A stretch of 64,000 nucleotides of DNA from Neptunicoccus cionae. GTDB lineage: Bacteria > Pseudomonadota > Alphaproteobacteria > Rhodobacterales > Rhodobacteraceae. Each line of letters opens with the position of its first letter. The stretch's first letter is position 1. The notes below the pieces were generated by a model. It did not search any database and had not been told where the DNA came from. It saw only the letters and a program-made list of their open reading frames with translations. The translations under genes were made by a program, and so were the position numbers. The stretch spans positions 124,001 to 188,000 of the forward strand of contig NZ_PKOJ01000006.1 of assembly GCF_002860325.1 (NCBI RefSeq), read 5' to 3'. This document shows, piece after piece, positions 43,447 to 50,952 of the stretch.

Positions 43447-44832
43447 ATGACAGAACAAAAACCGCAAAAACTCCAGTTTAAAACCCTGTCCGACTTGCGG
43501 GACGGTGCAATTGCCCGCCACCAGAAAGGCGACCGCGCCACCGCACGGGATCTGTATCGCGCCTATCTCGCACGCGCGCCTAAAGACGGCGCAATCTGGT
43601 CCAATCTCGGTGCCCTGTTCCGTAGCGAAAAGAACTATCCTCTGGCTGTTGTTTGCCAACAGAAAGCGCTTCAGATCGATCCCGAGAATGACAGCGTTCT
43701 AAATAACGCTGCCAATGCGCTTTTCGATGCAGGCGAGCCGGAACAAGCGCTTGAACTGCGGCGCAAGGCACTGGCCAAAAATCCGTCCAACCCTGAAAAC
43801 TGGTCATCTCTGGGCAAATACCTGCGCGCTCTTGGCCGGCACACAGAAGCAAAGGAACAGTTACAAAAGGCGATTGCGTCCCATCCTGATGATCCGGAAC
43901 TGCACATCCAACTTTCCTTCGCGCTGCTCGCGCTTGGAGACTACCCCAACGGGTTTGCCGAATTTGACTGGCGCTGGAAAGGGGATGAAATTTCCTTGCC
44001 CGATATGCCGATGCCAAAGTGGAGCGGAGAGGATCTGGCGGGAAAAACACTTTTGGTGACGCCCGAACAGGGTTTTGGCGATACGATCCTGATGGCGCGG
44101 TTCCTGAAGGGTGTGGCCGACATGGGGGCAGAGGTGCGCCTTTCCGTGAAACAACCGCTACACCGTGTGTTTGAAGGCTTGGCCGGAATGTCCCGTTTTG
44201 CACTCACCACTGCCGACCTTGAAGGCTGTGACTTCTGGGCGCCAATGATGGACCTGCCGCGCTATCTTGGGACAACGATTGACACGCTCCCTGCCCCGAC
44301 AAGGCTCTCGGTCCCGAAGGATTCGAAAGAACGGGCCGAAGCCCTGCTCGCCCCGTTCGAAAACGATTTCAAGGTTGGTGTGCTCTGGTCCGGTTCCGTG
44401 ACCTATCGCGCCAATCACAAACGCTCTTTCAGCCACCAGCAGTTCCTGCAACTGGCGGATATACCCAACCTGCAGATGTTCTCGCTTTACAAGGGGCCGC
44501 TGACCCAAGCCTACCACGCGGATGGCACGTCTTGTGTGATACTGGACGCGGCAGGAAACGATCGCGATTTTGCCGACAGTGCTGCCCTCATCCAGCAACT
44601 TGACCTTGTGATCACCATGGACAGTGCCATAGCCCATGTGGCGGGGTCGCTTGGCGCGAAGGTCTGGAACCTGTTGCATTCCGAAGCCTACTGGCTTTAT
44701 GAACCCTATCAGGACCACACTCCGTGGTATCCCTCTATGCGGTTGATCCGGCAAGATAAATCAGGCGATTGGGACAGTGTATTTGCAAAACTCCGAACGG
44801 AGCTGGAAGAATTGGTAAACCAACATGGATGA
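43447..44832 (+). CDS. TPR protein with a C-terminal GT9 (heptosyltransferase)-like domain
   Basis: 461 residues. N-terminal tetratricopeptide repeats (about 15-150; repeating A-x-x-x-Y-x-x-A pattern, for example WSNLGALFRSEKNYPLAVVCQQKALQID and WSSLGKYLRALGRHTEAKEQLQKAIASHP), then a domain (about 165-455) with the glycosyltransferase family 9/ADP-heptose transferase motifs LLVTPEQGFGDTILMARFLKGVADMGAEV, FKVGVLWSGS and LVITMDSAIAHVAGSLGAKVWNLL. No membrane helix. It overlaps the DUF6165-like gene by 8 bp. Probably acts in envelope glycan or protein modification; acceptor unknown. Confidence 0.85.
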   Translation: MTEQKPQKLQFKTLSDLRDGAIARHQKGDRATARDLYRAYLARAPKDGAIWSNLGALFRSEKNYPLAVVCQQKALQIDPENDSVLNNAANALFDAGEPEQALELRRKALAKNPSNPENWSSLGKYLRALGRHTEAKEQLQKAIASHPDDPELHIQLSFALLALGDYPNGFAEFDWRWKGDEISLPDMPMPKWSGEDLAGKTLLVTPEQGFGDTILMARFLKGVADMGAEVRLSVKQPLHRVFEGLAGMSRFALTTADLEGCDFWAPMMDLPRYLGTTIDTLPAPTRLSVPKDSKERAEALLAPFENDFKVGVLWSGSVTYRANHKRSFSHQQFLQLADIPNLQMFSLYKGPLTQAYHADGTSCVILDAAGNDRDFADSAALIQQLDLVITMDSAIAHVAGSLGAKVWNLLHSEAYWLYEPYQDHTPWYPSMRLIRQDKSGDWDSVFAKLRTELEELVNQHG

Positions 44833-45214
44833 AATACTGACCCCTATCTCTCCGGGGGAATTACTGGACAAGCTGACAATTCTGGCGATTAAGCTGGACA
44901 AGATCGAAGACCCCGAAAAGCTTGCCAATGTGAAGATCGAACACGCGGCCCTGTTTGCCGTAGCGAACAAACACATCCCCAAGACCGAAGAAATAACCGT
45001 CCTCAACCACCGTCTGCTGAATGTGAACCGCGAACTGTGGGACATCGAAGATGCCATCCGCGACTGCGAGCGTGCGAGCGACTTCGGGGAAGAATTTATC
45101 CGTCTGGCCCGCGCTGTTTACGTAACCAACGACAAACGCGCAGAGTATAAAAAGCAGATTAATCTGGTTCTCGGCTCCCATATCGTCGAAGAAAAATCCT
45201 ATGCCGACTACTGA
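44825..45214 (+). CDS. DUF6165-like small protein
   Basis: 129 residues, overlapping the TPR protein gene by 8 bp and the guanine deaminase gene by 14 bp. It is predominantly charged and helical (LDKLTILAIKLDKIEDPEKLANVKIEHAALF), with no signal or membrane segment. The DUF6165 family name is from memory of the pattern, so it is tentative. Its tight coupling to the TPR/GT9-like gene suggests that the two act together. Confidence 0.75.
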   Translation: MDEILTPISPGELLDKLTILAIKLDKIEDPEKLANVKIEHAALFAVANKHIPKTEEITVLNHRLLNVNRELWDIEDAIRDCERASDFGEEFIRLARAVYVTNDKRAEYKKQINLVLGSHIVEEKSYADY

Positions 45215-46490
45215 TCTGATCCTTGGTCAAACCCTTGGCTTTACCGGCGATCCGTTCCGCGAAGGACCGGAAGCGGCCCGTCACATCCGGCGCGGGGCTG
45301 TGGCGGTGCAAGACGGGAAGATCGTTCACGTGGGGGACGCAGGTACCCTGCGTGCCAGCTATCCGCAGGCGCGGTTGACGGATAAAGGCGATGCCCTGCT
45401 GATGGCAGGCTTTGTGGACAGTCATGTGCATTACCCGCAGACCGGCATCGTTGCCAGTTGGGGAAAGCGGCTGATCGACTGGCTGAACACCTATACCTTT
45501 CCGGAAGAAACGCGCTTTAAGAATGCAGACTACGCCAATGAAATTGCAGAACTATATTGCGATCTGGCACTTTCCAACGGCACCACAACTGCGGCCAGCT
45601 ACTGCACCATCCATCCTGAAAGCGTGGACGCCTATTTCACGGCGGCGCAGAAACGCGGGATGCGGATGCTCGGGGGGAAAACCTGCATGGACCGCAACGC
45701 GCCGGACGGTTTGCGCGACACGGTGCAATCCGCCTATGATGACAGCAAGGCGCTGCTGGAACGATGGCACGGGGTGGATCGCCTCGGCTATGTTATCACG
45801 CCCCGGTTTGCCCCGACGTCGACTGCTGACCAGCTTTCCGCATTGGGTGCACTTTGGGCGGAACACCCCGATTGCCTGATGCAGACCCATCTGTCCGAAC
45901 AGCACGAGGAAATCGCTTGGGTCAAAGACCTGTTTCCCGATGCGCGGGATTACCTTGATGTGTACGAACAGCACGGGCTGGTGGGCAAAGGCGCGGTCAT
46001 GGGTCATGCGATCCACCTCACCCCGCGCGAGATTGACCGTATGGCCGAACAGGGTGTCAGCATCGGCCATTGTCCCAGCTCCAACACCTTTATCGGATCC
46101 GGCCTGTGTGATGTAAGCGGCCTGCACCAACGGGGGATTCCGGTGGGGCTGGCAACGGACACGGGGGGCGGTTCTTCCTTTTCCATGCTGCGCACCATGG
46201 CCTCTGCCTATGAGGTAGGCCAGTTGCGCGGCACGCCGTTGCATCCCGCACAGCTGCTTTATCTGGCCACTGTCGGATCAAGCAAAGCCTTAGGGCTGCA
46301 GGATAAAATCGGAAATCTCGCCACAGGGATGGAGGCTGATCTGATCGCGATTGATCTGGCCTCTACCCCTGCGATTGCGCAGCGCAGCAAACGGGCGGAG
46401 GACATCTGGGAAGCCGTCTTCCCCACCATCATGATGGGCGACGACCGCGCCATTTCCGGTGTCTGGGTCAACGGCAAAGTGGTGCGCTGA
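45201..46490 (+). CDS. guaD: guanine deaminase
   Basis: 429 residues. Amidohydrolase-superfamily enzyme converting guanine to xanthine and ammonia. Metal and catalytic elements: GFVDSHVHYPQ (His-x-His), the substrate region KTCMDRNAPDG typical of guanine deaminase, QTHLSEQHEE (third His), GHAIHL (fourth His) and LATDTGGGSSFSM (catalytic Asp). Overlaps the DUF6165-like gene by 14 bp, so it may be co-translated with it. It converges with the 8-oxoguanine deaminase gene, with two bases between the stops. Confidence 0.93.
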   Translation: MPTTDLILGQTLGFTGDPFREGPEAARHIRRGAVAVQDGKIVHVGDAGTLRASYPQARLTDKGDALLMAGFVDSHVHYPQTGIVASWGKRLIDWLNTYTFPEETRFKNADYANEIAELYCDLALSNGTTTAASYCTIHPESVDAYFTAAQKRGMRMLGGKTCMDRNAPDGLRDTVQSAYDDSKALLERWHGVDRLGYVITPRFAPTSTADQLSALGALWAEHPDCLMQTHLSEQHEEIAWVKDLFPDARDYLDVYEQHGLVGKGAVMGHAIHLTPREIDRMAEQGVSIGHCPSSNTFIGSGLCDVSGLHQRGIPVGLATDTGGGSSFSMLRTMASAYEVGQLRGTPLHPAQLLYLATVGSSKALGLQDKIGNLATGMEADLIAIDLASTPAIAQRSKRAEDIWEAVFPTIMMGDDRAISGVWVNGKVVR

Positions 46491-46492
46491 AT

Positions 46493-47827
46493 TTAACCCG
46501 CCAGACGTGCCGCGAGACGGTTCTGACGGGTGATCACTTCACGCAGGTCCACGTTAACCATCTGCCCACCATGCACCACCGCGCGCCCCTCAACATAAAG
46601 GTCGCGCACGTTGTGGGGTCCGGTCAGCACCAGTGCTGCCACCGGATCCCAGTTCCCTGCAGCCGCAAGGCCCGACATGTCCCAAATGGCAAAATCCGCC
46701 CGTTTGCCCACCTCAAGCGATCCACAGTCAGAGCGCCCCAGAACCTGCGCCCCGCCCAGCGTGGCAATCTCCAAAGCTTCCCGCGCGGCCATGGCGTCAG
46801 CGCCGTTCTGCACCCGCTGCAACAACATCGCCTGCCGCGCCTCATCCAGCAGGTGACCCGCATCATTGGAGGCCGATCCGTCCACGCCAAGCCCGACCCG
46901 CACGCCTGCATCCCGCATCTGGCGCACGGGCGCGATGCCGGAACCAAGGCGGCAGTTGGAACACGGGCAATGGGCGACGCACGTTCCGGTTTTTGCAAAT
47001 AAATCAATCTCTTGCGCGTCCAACTTCACACAGTGCGCGTGCCAGACATCGGTTCCGGTCCAGCCCATGTCTTGCGCGTATTGCCCCGGACGGCAGCCGA
47101 ATTTTTCCTGACTATAGGCAATATCCTCGTCGTTTTCCGCCAGATGGGTGTGCAGCATCACCCCCTTGTCCCGCGCCAGTGCTGCGCTGTCTTTCATAAG
47201 GCCGGTACTGACCGAAAACGGTGAACATGGCGCCATGACAATGCGCAACATCGCGCCGTCTTCCGGATCGTGATAGCGGTCGGCCACGCGGATACAATCG
47301 TTCAGAATATCAGCTTCCCGCTCCACCAGATGATCGGGCGGCAGGCCACCGTCGCTCTCCCCGATGCTCATGGAACCACGGGCTGCGTGGAACCGCACAC
47401 CAATGCTGCGGGCCGCCTCTATCGCGTCATCCAGACTGGAGCCGTTGGGGAAAATATACTGGTGATCGGAACTGAGAGTACAGCCCGACAGCGCCAGTTC
47501 TGCCAGCCCCACCTGCGCTGACGTGAACATCTCTTCTGGCCCCATCCGTGCCCAGATCGGGTAAAGCGTTTGCAGCCAGCCGAACAACAGCGCGTCCTGT
47601 CCGCCGGGCACGGCCCGTGTCAGTGTCTGGAACAGATGGTGATGGGTGTTCACCAGACCGGGGGTTACAACGCAGCCCTGCGCGTTCACGGTTTGCGGGC
47701 CCGAAAGATTATTGCCAATCTCGGCAATCACCCCGTTTTCCACCGCCATATCAACGCCCGTCCGTTCGGACCTTGCGGCATTCATAGTGACCAGATGGCC
47801 GATATTTTTGATAACAAGACGTGTCAT
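46493..47827 (-). CDS. 8-oxoguanine deaminase
   Basis: 444 residues. Amidohydrolase of the cytosine/8-oxoguanine deaminase group. Metal sites NTHHHLFQTLTRAVPGG (His-x-His), LHTHLAEND, HAHCV and GLGVDGSASNDAG. The HHHLFQT-LTR and GSASND motifs are characteristic of the 8-oxoguanine deaminases, which remove oxidised guanine to urate; S-adenosylhomocysteine-type deaminases of this family differ there. Faces guaD. A terminator hairpin at 47853-47874 separates it from the SPOR gene upstream. Confidence 0.88.
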   Translation of the reverse strand: MTRLVIKNIGHLVTMNAARSERTGVDMAVENGVIAEIGNNLSGPQTVNAQGCVVTPGLVNTHHHLFQTLTRAVPGGQDALLFGWLQTLYPIWARMGPEEMFTSAQVGLAELALSGCTLSSDHQYIFPNGSSLDDAIEAARSIGVRFHAARGSMSIGESDGGLPPDHLVEREADILNDCIRVADRYHDPEDGAMLRIVMAPCSPFSVSTGLMKDSAALARDKGVMLHTHLAENDEDIAYSQEKFGCRPGQYAQDMGWTGTDVWHAHCVKLDAQEIDLFAKTGTCVAHCPCSNCRLGSGIAPVRQMRDAGVRVGLGVDGSASNDAGHLLDEARQAMLLQRVQNGADAMAAREALEIATLGGAQVLGRSDCGSLEVGKRADFAIWDMSGLAAAGNWDPVAALVLTGPHNVRDLYVEGRAVVHGGQMVNVDLREVITRQNRLAARLAG

Positions 47828-47852
47828 GTCTAACTCTCCAATCCAAAGTAAA

Positions 47853-47874
47853 GCCAGCGGCTTGTGCCGCTGGC
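47853..47874 (-). terminator. terminator after the SPOR protein gene
   Basis: Perfect 9-bp stem GCCAGCGGC / GCCGCTGGC with loop TTGT, followed on the minus strand by TTTACTTTGG. It starts 43 bp past the SPOR stop and lies just upstream of the 8-oxoguanine deaminase start. Confidence 0.75.
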
Positions 47875-47916
47875 ATGATTGAAAAGTCGGGAAATTGGAG
47901 TTATCGGCGCTTGGGC

Positions 47917-49203
47917 TCAGTCCGCGTAGAACGCATCCCCGAAGCCGGCACCCCGTGCAGAGCGCAGCGCGGATTGCATTTGCGCTTCGCTGCTGAACGG
48001 CCCCAACAGAACAACTTTCAAATTCTTTCCGTTGCGCGCGATGGTACGGGTACCAACCGGTAGACCGCCTGCCTGAAACCGCGAAATCGTGCGGCGCGCG
48101 TTGGTTGCATCGCCGAATGTTCCAACCTGAACATAGCGCTTGCCTGCACTACGCGCCTTTGGTTTCGGCTGTGTATAGGATTTCGACGATTTGATCGCCT
48201 TCACGGTGGAACCGGCAACCGCTACCTGACGCACACGGACCTTCTTTTGCACCAGACGGCGGGGAACCGTGTTGGTCCAAACCATTTCCATCTGCGCATC
48301 GCCACGGGCCGTTACATCGGGATCAATGATCGTGCCAACGGTTTGCAACCCGTGAACTGGGTCAACAACTTGGGCTCGTGTCACCTTACGCACAGGTTTC
48401 GCCGGCTTTTTGTAAACGCTGGCATTGGCCGCCGCCGCCGCTTGGAGGCGGCGTTGCTGTTGCTGGCGTACCAGATCACCCGGATGCACCTTTTGTGCCG
48501 GAGGCGGTGTATAAGTCGTAGCAACCCGCTGTACAGGAACGGTAGTCACACGCGCGGTTTGAACCGGAGCAGTCACCACAGCCGTGTTCGCGGAAGGAGT
48601 TTGCGCCTTCAAACCGGCATTTTCAGCCCGCTCCCGACCGGAACGTACCAGATCCCCGGGGTGAACCGCTTGTGGTCCCCGCCGTGCCAGATTGGTCCGT
48701 GTCATTGCAGGGGTTGCGACCGCCACTTTTGCAGGACGGGGCTGAACGGCAGCCACTTTGCGCGTTGGTTTAGGCTTGGCTTGTGGCGCGGGTTTTGCGG
48801 CTGCAACCTTTTTCGGTGCAATCTTGACAACCTTCGGGGCCGGTTTTGCCGCGGTAGTTTCCGGCAGCGAAAGATCTACAACCTTATTGTCGGTTTGCAC
48901 GACCGGTGCCTGTTTGAGAGCGGCAAGCTGGCTGCCAGACAGCGAAGGCCGGTTGTTTGGCGAACAGTAAACATTTCGCTTACGATTGACGCGGGGCACC
49001 CAGGTGACCCGTCCGCCAAATCCGGCGCGAATAAACACACAGCCACGGCTGTCTACATATTGTTTTCCGGTGAATGTTTGGGGGGGATTTTCGGCGGGTG
49101 CCGTGATCTTGCGCAAGGACTGGGCCTCGGCCGGATCGGAAAGTGTGAAGACAACCGCAAATCCGGTTGCCATGCCTGCCGCCATTCTGATTATATCACG
49201 CAT
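47917..49203 (-). CDS. exported SPOR domain protein
   Basis: 428 residues from the ATG at 49203 (AAGGG eight bases upstream); a frame-linked ATG at 49224 would add seven residues. N-terminal signal peptide ending about PAEA-Q, a short region with CVFIRAGFGGRVTWVPRV (one Cys), a long basic Ala/Pro/Val/Lys-rich linker with two copies of HPGDLVR, and a C-terminal SPOR domain (about 355-428; KRYVQVGTFGDATNARRTISRFQ to GPFSSEAQMQSAL) that binds denuded septal peptidoglycan. It probably acts in cell division or envelope remodelling. Followed by a terminator. Confidence 0.9.
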   Translation of the reverse strand: MRDIIRMAAGMATGFAVVFTLSDPAEAQSLRKITAPAENPPQTFTGKQYVDSRGCVFIRAGFGGRVTWVPRVNRKRNVYCSPNNRPSLSGSQLAALKQAPVVQTDNKVVDLSLPETTAAKPAPKVVKIAPKKVAAAKPAPQAKPKPTRKVAAVQPRPAKVAVATPAMTRTNLARRGPQAVHPGDLVRSGRERAENAGLKAQTPSANTAVVTAPVQTARVTTVPVQRVATTYTPPPAQKVHPGDLVRQQQQRRLQAAAAANASVYKKPAKPVRKVTRAQVVDPVHGLQTVGTIIDPDVTARGDAQMEMVWTNTVPRRLVQKKVRVRQVAVAGSTVKAIKSSKSYTQPKPKARSAGKRYVQVGTFGDATNARRTISRFQAGGLPVGTRTIARNGKNLKVVLLGPFSSEAQMQSALRSARGAGFGDAFYAD

Positions 49204-49325
49204 CTCAAGCCCTTTTGGATACATTTTTTTTACCTGCCTTTTTTGCAGTAACCGTGCCTTTTTTAAGACACAATGTAAAGTAATTTTGCCCGATTGTCGC
49301 TATATTTCGTGGTAATTTCGTGCGC

Positions 49326-49345
49326 GACCCCACGGTTTTGGGGTC
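49326..49345. other. short hairpin in the gap between the SPOR and regulator genes
   Basis: 7-bp inverted repeat GACCCCA / TGGGGTC with loop CGGTTT, in the 251-bp space between the SPOR start and the regulator stop. No T run on either strand, so a terminator role is uncertain. The rest of the gap shows nothing recognisable. Confidence 0.3.
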
Positions 49346-49454
49346 TCACCTAGAGGCATGCACTTGAAGTCTGAGGCCCAACTCCCTTTGATCCATGCCT
49401 TTTACCTCCCTCGGAAGGGACGCATGAAGGATGGAAAGATCCAAGCCATCGAAG

Positions 49455-50801
49455 CTAGCTTTTCGACCAGCTTTCCAGCTTGCGGTAAAGAGTCGATGGA
49501 GACACACCAAGGTGTGCCGCCGCACGGGGAATGGAGCCCTGATAGTGACGGATGGTCACTTCGATAACGGATTTTTCAATCTCTGCCAGCGTAAGCCCAT
49601 CCCGGATCAACGCGCGAAGCGCTGCTTCGTAAACGTCGGTCTGGTTTTGTGGTCCGGCCGCCGCTTCCTGCTGACTGCGGGCAAAAGCTTTCTGGTCTTG
49701 GCGGAATGCTTTCATGAAGCTGCGGGGCAGATGGGCCGGTGTTACCTCGCCAGACGGGGCAGAGTCTGCAAGGCTGCGCAGAAGCTTCAGCAGTTCGGCT
49801 TGGTGTCCCGGCCAGCTGTATTGCTCGAACATATCGCAAACGTCGGGCCCGAGCACGCAATTGCCACGTCCGATAACACGGCAGTAGGCGCTGAACAGCT
49901 CTTGTGCCATAACCCGCACCGAAAAACGTCCATCCGTTAATCCCGGAAGCGCCAGAGAAGCCACGGACAGACGGTAGTAAAGATCCTCGCGCAAACGGCC
50001 TGCGGACATGGCTGCTTCGGGCTGCAAGGAAGTTCCGCAAATCACCCGAATATCCGGCCTGTGGGCCATCTCATCTGCATCTTTGACCAGTCCGGTCTGC
50101 AAGAACCACAAAAGCTGTGTCTGTATTCTGAGAGGAAGATCACAAATGTCATTCAGAAAGACGGTTCCCCCAGACTGCAACAGATCCTTGGGAAGGTAAT
50201 CAATAAATTCTCCGGCCCTGCCCTTCTGGCACTCCAGCACAGTGAAAACACCGTCGCGTAAAGAAGATTTGGTGTGAATCAGGCGCGCGCAAGCCTCTTT
50301 CATAACGCCCTTTGGACCGGTAATCAGAACCGCTGCCAGCGATGGCGCGATCTTCGTGATAAACTTGTGAACAGCGCTGTCCATGTCCAGATAACCGCGC
50401 GCAAGTCGGGAGGGTTCTGCAGCAGGGTTGCCGGCCTCTGGCACTTTGGCCGCATTATTTACAAAATGCACCAGTCGCTGGCTGTCAAATGGTTTGACGA
50501 TAAAGTCAAACGCACCAAGCTTCATCGCATCCGCAGCCTGCTTCATGGAACCGCTTGCGGTGGTAACGATAATCCGTGTCTCCGGACGCGCACCCAACAT
50601 GCCGCCAATCACAGGCTTCACCCCGTGCTCTGAAATCAGCAAATCGACAATGACAATCGCATGGCCGCTGGTGGCAAACAGTTCTGCCGCTTTGGGCAAA
50701 CTATGGGCCAGATCGACGGCATAACCGTGCTGCTCCAATTGTCGGGCGCAAGAACTGAGAAGTTGCTCCCTGCCCTCAACAATGAGAATCCGGCCCGTCA
50801 C
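49455..50801 (-). CDS. NtrC-family response regulator with degenerate AAA+ domain lacking the GAFTGA loop
   Basis: 448 residues from the GTG at 50801 (GGAG upstream). N-terminal receiver (about 3-118) with the phosphoacceptor Asp in VIVDLL, TTASG and the lysine in VKPFD, but the usual acidic pair at the start is altered (LIVEGRE). Central AAA+ domain (about 130-360): Walker A is altered (TGPKGVMKE), Walker B is FLNDI instead of FLDEI, the arginine finger region RLREDLYYRLS is kept, and the GAFTGA sigma-54 contact loop is missing. C-terminal Fis-type helix-turn-helix (SIPRAAAHLGVSPSTLYRKLE). It probably binds DNA and acts without sigma-54, as known for some Rhodobacter NtrC proteins. Partner kinase not seen here. 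Confidence 0.85.
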   Translation of the reverse strand: MTGRILIVEGREQLLSSCARQLEQHGYAVDLAHSLPKAAELFATSGHAIVIVDLLISEHGVKPVIGGMLGARPETRIIVTTASGSMKQAADAMKLGAFDFIVKPFDSQRLVHFVNNAAKVPEAGNPAAEPSRLARGYLDMDSAVHKFITKIAPSLAAVLITGPKGVMKEACARLIHTKSSLRDGVFTVLECQKGRAGEFIDYLPKDLLQSGGTVFLNDICDLPLRIQTQLLWFLQTGLVKDADEMAHRPDIRVICGTSLQPEAAMSAGRLREDLYYRLSVASLALPGLTDGRFSVRVMAQELFSAYCRVIGRGNCVLGPDVCDMFEQYSWPGHQAELLKLLRSLADSAPSGEVTPAHLPRSFMKAFRQDQKAFARSQQEAAAGPQNQTDVYEAALRALIRDGLTLAEIEKSVIEVTIRHYQGSIPRAAAHLGVSPSTLYRKLESWSKS

Positions 50802-50885
50802 AGGTTACTCCGGCCCTGTCTGGGGCGGATTGGGAAGATAGTTTTTGCGGGTCTTCAACACGTGGTTCTTCTTGTTTATCAATAC

Positions 50886-50911
50886 ACCCGCATCCCGAAC
50901 TGGATGCGGGT
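50886..50911 (-). terminator. terminator after prpE
   Basis: Perfect 10-bp stem ACCCGCATCC / GGATGCGGGT with a 6-nt loop, 42 bp beyond the prpE stop on the minus strand, followed by GTATTG. No long T run. Confidence 0.6.
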
Positions 50912-50952
50912 TTACTCTAAATCATCTTAACCCGTTAAGACCAGTCCACAAG

